In this document: positions 58,383 through 64,000 of the stretch, one piece after another
Numbering within the stretch: position 1 is the first letter of the stretch
How the letters are laid out: each line of letters starts with the position of its first letter
From: Elusimicrobiota bacterium
Lineage (GTDB): Bacteria; Elusimicrobiota; Elusimicrobia; UBA1565; UBA9628
Assembly (NCBI GenBank): GCA_027452025.1
Contig: DAIDHI010000069.1
Location: forward strand, 48,267-112,266
Length of the DNA stretch: 64,000 bases
Reading direction: 5' to 3'
Notes under the pieces: model-generated
The model's database searches: none
Seen by the model: only the letters and a program-made list of their open reading frames with translations
Told to the model about the DNA's origin: nothing
Translations under genes and position numbers: made by a program

Positions 58383-58589
58383 AGCTCTGCGGCCGCAGGC
58401 CGCGGAGCCGCGGCCCCGAGGGCCGTAAGAAAACGTGCTCGCAATGAAGGCCTCCGTGCTTGCCGTCCGCCTTCGGCGGCCGGTTGAGCCCTCGCTGACG
58501 CTCGGGCGCTCGGCTCGAGAACTCTCGATAGCGAAAGTCCAAGCCGGAACGCCGTTCCAAAATCACCTCCTTCGGTGGAGGTCAGCGCG

Positions 58590-59474
58590 CTAGTACAACA
58601 GCCAGAAGTAATCGGCCAGAGCGGCCGTGGCGGGCTGGCGCAGTTTCTTGAGCAGGTCGGCGCGCGAGCGCGCGGAACCGTCCTGAGGATAGGGGAGCAC
58701 CAAAGCCTGCGAGGCGGCGGAGCGCGAGCGCACGCTGTCGAGGATGCCGCCGTCGAGCATCACGTGGCCGGCCCCGGCCAGCACGACGACCTTTTTGCCG
58801 GCGTTGACTTGATCGACGACGGCCTGGCCCATCGTCTCGTTCCAGGCCGCCATCGCCTGCATCATGCGGTCGACGACTTGCGGCGGCATGGCCCCGTGGC
58901 CGCCAAGCTCGGCGAGGACGGCATCCTTGTAGGCCTTGTCCGTGATGGGGTTGACCACCTTCGGCAGCCAGCGGCGCTGGGCGCTCGTCAGAGACGAGAG
59001 TCCGCCGACGTAGATCTGGTGCGCCACGCTCTGCGGCAGGTTGAGCGCCACCAGACGAATGCGCCGGGCCCGGCACAAGGCGAGCACCGGCTCGTAAAGC
59101 GAGTAAGGGAAACCCCACTCCTTGCGCCAGAAGGCGGCGAAGTCGGCCTCGCTCATGGCTCCGGAGACGTAGTCGTCGAGGACTTGCTGGCGGCTCTGGT
59201 CGACCATCTCGAGGCCGACGACGAGGTTCGGCTCGCGCCGCGAGAGCAGCCGCACGACCTCGGCCTCCACGGCGTGGCTGGCCGGCTGATCGTGGCGCTC
59301 GCCGACGTAGACGATCCGGTCGCGCGCCAGGCGCGCGGCCAAGGCGCCCTCCGACAGCAATGAGCGGCTCTTGGCGGCGTAGACCGGAGCGGGCGCGGCC
59401 GGCGGCGCGGGCGGCAGGCGCGGCGTGAAGCCCGGAGCGGCGGAGATCAGCGCGGCGAGGGCGAGGCCGTTCAC
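58590..59474 (-). CDS. ChaN-like haem-binding-uptake (Tiki-superfamily) protein
   Basis: RIVYVGERHDQPASHAVEAEVVRLLSRREPNLVVGLEMVDQSRQQVLDDYVSG; VVVLAGAGHVMLDGGI. Confidence 0.82.
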   Translation of the reverse strand: MNGLALAALISAAPGFTPRLPPAPPAAPAPVYAAKSRSLLSEGALAARLARDRIVYVGERHDQPASHAVEAEVVRLLSRREPNLVVGLEMVDQSRQQVLDDYVSGAMSEADFAAFWRKEWGFPYSLYEPVLALCRARRIRLVALNLPQSVAHQIYVGGLSSLTSAQRRWLPKVVNPITDKAYKDAVLAELGGHGAMPPQVVDRMMQAMAAWNETMGQAVVDQVNAGKKVVVLAGAGHVMLDGGILDSVRSRSAASQALVLPYPQDGSARSRADLLKKLRQPATAALADYFWLLY

Positions 59475-61184
59475 TTACCGCCGGCGGCGGGAGCGGCGGG
59501 AGCGGCGGTCGCGGCGGCCGCCGCCCTGCTGGGTCGGATGCCACTGGTCGAGCGGCGTCGGCTCCTGGTAGAACAGCATCGGGTCCTCGCCCGGATGGCT
59601 GTTGAGGAACAGGAACGAGACGGGATAGCCGTACTCGGCGGAGAGCTTCGGGGCCTCGGCCTCCAGGTGCGTCTTGAGATCGGCCTGGCCCGGATCCTTC
59701 CAGACGAGCACGCCCTCGCGGGCCGCCTTGCGGTCGGAGCCGCCCAGATCGGTGGAAAAGAGTATGCCGATCGGGCCGTCGCCATAATGCTTGCGCACGT
59801 AGGCGTCGATGATGGCGCGGTCGCGCTGGTACATCCGCAGCTTATAAAGGAACTTCTCCTCCATGACGTCGAGCATCCCGTTTTTGTCGAGCTCGGCCTT
59901 ATCCTGGGCGCCCTTGGCCAGCGTCAGCGGCACGCGGGCCGACTTGGCCTCGACGATGAGGATCTGGCCCTGCGGCGACTTCACCACGGCGTCGAACTCG
60001 GTCTTGTACTGGCCCTGCGGATCGAAGAAGTCGCGGCCGCTTTCGAGGATGCGGTAGCCGCGATCGACGAAGTATTCGATGGTCTTGAGCTCGAGCAGGA
60101 GGCCCACGTAGCGGCTGTAGGTCACGCCGTCGTAGATGTTGGCGAGCGCGGCCTGGTTTTCCGGGAAATGCGCGGCCAGGCGGCGGACGTCCTCGCGCAT
60201 CTGGGCGACGTTCTTGGGCGTCGGACCCATCTCGTCGACGAACTCAAAGCGAAAGCGCGGACCGAACTCGTGCTCGCGGCTCTTGATGTAGCTCTTGATC
60301 TCGTCGTAGCCGCGCGTGTCGAAGGCGAGCACGACCTGATCGAAGCGGCCCAAAGCCGACTCCGCGGCGCCTCCCGGGGCGAACTGGACCTTCTGCTGGT
60401 CGAGCGTCTTGGCCACGCGACGGATGCCTTCCTGAATCTCGGAGCTGCGGTTGGGCGCGGGATGAAAGAACACGCGCGTGGTGTGGACGGCGATGCGCCG
60501 GCCGGAATCGTCCGTGATCACGCCGTCGACCCAGGTCAGGGTGCTCAGAAGATGGGTGTTGGAGTCCGTCACGCCGCGCGCGCGCGCCACGTGCTCGATG
60601 GCCGTGAGCTTGGCGCGGATCTCGGCGTAGGCGTCGTCCATGACGTTCATGCTCTCGCCGAGGTCGACGCCCTTGCGCGTCAACTCCGCTTCCAGGCGCT
60701 TGATCTCGCGGTATTGGGCCGCCGTGCGGCCCGTGACGATCATCCCCTCGTCGTTGGAGACGGCCCCGCCGGCGTTGAATCGTCCGCCGCGCGAGGAGAC
60801 GGCGCCGGAGTCGCCGCGGTCGCGAGAACCCGAGAAGACGGCGTCGAGCTTGCGCAGCCCGCGCCGGCCGCTCGGATCGGAGGCGATCGCCTTGGCGATC
60901 TGCCGGGATTGGGCGGAGAGCGCGGCCTCGACGCCCTTGACGGGAGCGGCGGCGGCCGCGGGGGCGACGGCGGCCTGCGGCAGCGAAATCTGAGGGATCG
61001 CCGAGATCGCCTCGGCGGCGTCGGCGGCCGACGGCGTCAGGGCCGCGGCGGCTTCGGGCGCCTCGAGCTGCGGCGAGACGGCCTGCGGCAGCTGCGGAAT
61101 CTCGGGAACGTCCTTGAACTCCGCCGCCGGGACGGCGAGCGGGATCAGGAGCAGCCAAGCGGCCAGGCGCAGGCGCGTTTTCAT
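59475..61184 (-). CDS. Exported protein with Ala/Pro-rich N-terminal extension and putative PD-(D/E)XK-fold C-terminal domain
   Basis: Signal peptide MKTRLRLAAWLLLIPLAVPAA; E(LKTIEYF)...GQYKTEFDAVVKSPQGQILIVEAKSARV fits E...D...ExK spacing. Confidence 0.5.
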   Translation of the reverse strand: MKTRLRLAAWLLLIPLAVPAAEFKDVPEIPQLPQAVSPQLEAPEAAAALTPSAADAAEAISAIPQISLPQAAVAPAAAAAPVKGVEAALSAQSRQIAKAIASDPSGRRGLRKLDAVFSGSRDRGDSGAVSSRGGRFNAGGAVSNDEGMIVTGRTAAQYREIKRLEAELTRKGVDLGESMNVMDDAYAEIRAKLTAIEHVARARGVTDSNTHLLSTLTWVDGVITDDSGRRIAVHTTRVFFHPAPNRSSEIQEGIRRVAKTLDQQKVQFAPGGAAESALGRFDQVVLAFDTRGYDEIKSYIKSREHEFGPRFRFEFVDEMGPTPKNVAQMREDVRRLAAHFPENQAALANIYDGVTYSRYVGLLLELKTIEYFVDRGYRILESGRDFFDPQGQYKTEFDAVVKSPQGQILIVEAKSARVPLTLAKGAQDKAELDKNGMLDVMEEKFLYKLRMYQRDRAIIDAYVRKHYGDGPIGILFSTDLGGSDRKAAREGVLVWKDPGQADLKTHLEAEAPKLSAEYGYPVSFLFLNSHPGEDPMLFYQEPTPLDQWHPTQQGGGRRDRRSRRSRRRR

Positions 61185-61262
61185 GGGATTAGTTTAAAAG
61201 GAAGCGGTGTCCGTCGGTTGGGCCTTTAGGCCCCCGAGGCGAGCGGCGATGGACCTAGGGGT

Positions 61263-61931
61263 CTAGGACAGGGGCTTGAGGGTCGGGGCCTTGAGCACGG
61301 GCAGCGCGCCCAGGACCGGGCCCTTCTTGGGCTTCGGCTTGGGCCGCGCCTTGGCGGCGCGGCCGGGCTTGGTCTTCTGGACGGTCGTCTTCTCGGCCTT
61401 TTGCGCCTGCTCGACCTCGGCCTTGACCACGGCGATGCGCAGCGTGAGCTCGGCCAGGCGCGCCTGGCGCAGCTCGAGGGCGAGCTTCGCGGCCGCGGCG
61501 GCCTGGGCGCGGGCGCGCGCGTCGGTCTCGACGGCGGCCAGGCGTTTCAAGTGCTCCGTCACGTAAGCGAGGCGCTCCTCAAGGGACGCGATGGCGCGGG
61601 AGGCGTCGGCCAGCCCGCGGCGCACGTCGGCTTCCCGCCGGCAGGCCTTGGCCAGCTCCTCGCGCAAGCCGGCCACGACGGCCCTCTGCCAGCCGGAGGC
61701 GTCGCAAGCCGGCAGGGGATCGTAGACCTGCGCGACGACGGACGGCGGCGGCCCGAGATGCGGGTAGAGCTCGGGCACCTCGCCGGCGTGCAGCCAGTCG
61801 AGCATGTCGGCTCCCTGGCGGGTTTCGGGGCAGACCAGCGTGGCCGCGCCGTAGCCTTCGAGAGCGGGCAGGTCGTCGGGCGCGTAGGGCCCGCCGACGC
61901 TGCGCTTGAGCAGCACCCAATACTTGGACAT
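61263..61931 (-). CDS. Hypothetical cytosolic protein with GYF-like N-terminus and coiled coil
   Basis: MSKYWVLLKRSVGGPYAPDDLPAL...GADMLDWLHAGEVPELYPHL; long E/A/R-rich helix; K/P-rich C-term. Confidence 0.45.
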   Translation of the reverse strand: MSKYWVLLKRSVGGPYAPDDLPALEGYGAATLVCPETRQGADMLDWLHAGEVPELYPHLGPPPSVVAQVYDPLPACDASGWQRAVVAGLREELAKACRREADVRRGLADASRAIASLEERLAYVTEHLKRLAAVETDARARAQAAAAAKLALELRQARLAELTLRIAVVKAEVEQAQKAEKTTVQKTKPGRAAKARPKPKPKKGPVLGALPVLKAPTLKPLS

Positions 61932-61983
61932 GGTCTTCCCCGCTACTATAACAGGGGGCCCGGCGAATTCCAGTCCCTTTTTG

Positions 61984-62745
61984 TTACCGAGGCTGGCCGA
62001 GGTTGCGCAGCTTATTGGTCGTCAGCACGGAGTTGGGGACGACGAGCAGCTCTCCCGCGTCGGCGCGCAGGCGGGTGGTCTTGAATCCAATGCGCTCCAC
62101 CCGGCCCTTCCAGTCGTTGTCGAGGGCGACGCGGTCGCCCACCGTGAAGGGCCGGTCCATGAAGATGACGATGGCGGCGAAAAAGTCGGCGAAGATGGAT
62201 TGGGCGGCCAGGGCCACGGCCACGCCGCCGATGCCGAGGCCGGTCAAAAGCGCCGACACGTTGACCCCGAGGTTGGCGAGGATCAGCAGGATTCCGAGCA
62301 CCCAGATCGCCACGTTGGAGACGACCGTCACGCTCTGCGCCGCAGCCTCGCTTCGCGACGGCTGCGCCGCCAGCACCATGCGCCGGATGAGGAAGCCCGC
62401 CACGTCCTGCGCCGCGCGGATGAGGCGATAGCCCACGGCGAGGACGACGGCGATCAGGATCAACTTTTGGACGAACGCCGGCCAGGCGAGATTGCGGGTG
62501 GCGAGGAAGAAGGCGACGACCGGCGCCTCCGGACCGCTGACCTGCGCCAGCAGGTTTTCGAGCAGCTCCTTGACGTGGGCGTCTGGCGAGCGCTCGATGG
62601 CCTTTTGCAGCCGCCCGATCACGTGCCGGCGCAAGAGGACGATGCCGAAGTAGACCCAGATGAAGATCGCGGCCGCGAGGACGACCTGGCGGGCGTCGTT
62701 TTCCCCGAGCCCGATGAGCCGCGGGTCGAAGGGCCAGTGGGGCAT
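61984..62745 (-). CDS. MscS-family mechanosensitive channel
   Basis: [92 protein letters not shown]. Confidence 0.94.
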   Translation of the reverse strand: MPHWPFDPRLIGLGENDARQVVLAAAIFIWVYFGIVLLRRHVIGRLQKAIERSPDAHVKELLENLLAQVSGPEAPVVAFFLATRNLAWPAFVQKLILIAVVLAVGYRLIRAAQDVAGFLIRRMVLAAQPSRSEAAAQSVTVVSNVAIWVLGILLILANLGVNVSALLTGLGIGGVAVALAAQSIFADFFAAIVIFMDRPFTVGDRVALDNDWKGRVERIGFKTTRLRADAGELLVVPNSVLTTNKLRNLGQPR

Positions 62746-62837
62746 GGCCGCATCCTAGCAATTCCGGCTTTCCCGGGAAATTGCTATACTTCCTTTTCGC
62801 CGCTTCGCCGTCGAAATCCCGTCATCTCGAGGACACA

Positions 62838-64000
62838 ATGCCCACCGCCGCCATGCCCAAGACCAAGAACGATTTCAAAGTCAAAGACATCTCCCTCGCC
62901 GAGTGGGGCCGCAAGGAAATCACCATCGCCGAGGCCGAGATGCCCGGCCTGATGGCCCTGCGCGAGGAGTATAAGGGCAAGTTCCCCTTGAAGGGCGCGC
63001 GCATCGCGGGCTGCCTGCACATGACCATCGAGACGGCCGTCTTGATCGAGACGCTCAAGGAGCTCGGCGCCGACGTGCGCTGGTCCTCGTGCAACATCTT
63101 CTCGACGCAAGACCACGCCGCGGCGGCCGCAGCCAAGGCCGGCGTCCCCGTCTTTGCCTGGAAGGGCGAGTCGTTGGAAGAGTACGACTGGTGCGTCGAG
63201 CAGACCTTGAAGTGGCCGGACGGCAAGCCCCTGAACATGATCCTCGATGACGGCGGCGACCTGACCAACATGGTCTTCGACAAGTTCCCGCAGCTCGCCA
63301 AGGGCGTCTACGGCGTCTCCGAGGAGACCACCACGGGCGTTCATCGCCTCTATCAGCGCCAGCAGAAGGGCACGCTGCTTTGCCCCGCCATCAACGTCAA
63401 CGACTCCTGCACCAAGTCCAAGTTCGACAACCTTTACGGCTGCCGCGAGTCCCTGCTCGACGGCATCAAGCGCGCCACCGGCGTGATGGTGGCGGGCAAG
63501 ACCGCCGTGGTGGCCGGCTACGGCGACGTGGGCAAGGGCTGCGCGCAGTCTCTGCGCGGCATGGGCGCGCGCGTCCTCATCACCGAGATCGACCCGATCA
63601 ACGCCTTGCAGGCCACGATGGAAGGCTACCAGGTCGTCTTGATGGACGAGGCCGCTTCGACCGGCGACATCTTCGTGACCACGACGGGCTGCCGCGACAT
63701 CATCATGAAGCGCCATATGGATGCGATGAAGTCGCAGGCCATCGTCTGCAACATCGGCCACTTCGACCTCGAGATCGACATCGCGGCCTTGAACGGCGAC
63801 AAGAAGCTCAAGAAGGTCAACGTCAAGCCCCAGGTCGACCAGTACATTTGGCCCAGCGGCAAGGTGCTGACGGTCTTGGCCGAGGGGCGCCTGGTCAATC
63901 TCGGCTGCGCCGAGGGCCATCCCTCCTTCGTCATGAGCGCCTCCTTCACCAACCAAGTCATGGCGCAGATCGAGCTGTGGAGCAACCGCGGCAACGGCAA
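62838..64000 (+). CDS. ahcY: Adenosylhomocysteinase, truncated by window edge
   Basis: [96 protein letters not shown]. Confidence 0.97.
   Translation, partial: MPTAAMPKTKNDFKVKDISLAEWGRKEITIAEAEMPGLMALREEYKGKFPLKGARIAGCLHMTIETAVLIETLKELGADVRWSSCNIFSTQDHAAAAAAKAGVPVFAWKGESLEEYDWCVEQTLKWPDGKPLNMILDDGGDLTNMVFDKFPQLAKGVYGVSEETTTGVHRLYQRQQKGTLLCPAINVNDSCTKSKFDNLYGCRESLLDGIKRATGVMVAGKTAVVAGYGDVGKGCAQSLRGMGARVLITEIDPINALQATMEGYQVVLMDEAASTGDIFVTTTGCRDIIMKRHMDAMKSQAIVCNIGHFDLEIDIAALNGDKKLKKVNVKPQVDQYIWPSGKVLTVLAEGRLVNLGCAEGHPSFVMSASFTNQVMAQIELWSNRGNG

Overview
High-GC, gene-dense bacterial chromosome window of about 64 kb. No rRNA, tRNA, CRISPR array or intact transposase was recognised. Gene content and the signal-peptide/Ala-Pro-rich protein style are compatible with an Elusimicrobiota-like lineage, but this is a low-confidence inference. 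Main content: (i) an nifJ-glucoamylase-gnd-zwf-ROK glucokinase operon on the minus strand; (ii) a purine/urate catabolic locus (8-oxoguanine deaminase, MobA-like NTP transferase, allantoinase, allantoicase, OHCU decarboxylase, HIU hydrolase, diheme cytochrome c, PuuD-type membrane urate oxidase) facing a three-gene xanthine dehydrogenase set plus a CitE-like lyase; (iii) an xdhC-aminotransferase-moaA-moaC/mogA-TSUP-moeA-moaD-moaE operon; (iv) envelope genes (MurJ, LpxL-like, BamA-like, PorV-like, FlgD-like CTD protein, MscS, ClC-CBS). Most interesting signals: a recurrent GCTANNNT box 6-8 nt upstream of at least 17 start codons, suggesting widespread leaderless transcription; two long perfect palindromes (32-bp and 38-bp arms) that share one modular sequence architecture; three proteins with a signal peptide plus Ala/Pro-rich extension in front of unrelated domains, including a putative exported PD-(D/E)XK-fold protein and a CDP-alcohol phosphotransferase/dolichol-kinase-like fusion; a urate oxidase split from its cytochrome; and two genes with multiple frameshifts (one HpnR-like). 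All calls come from reading the sequence and supplied ORFs; no searches were run.
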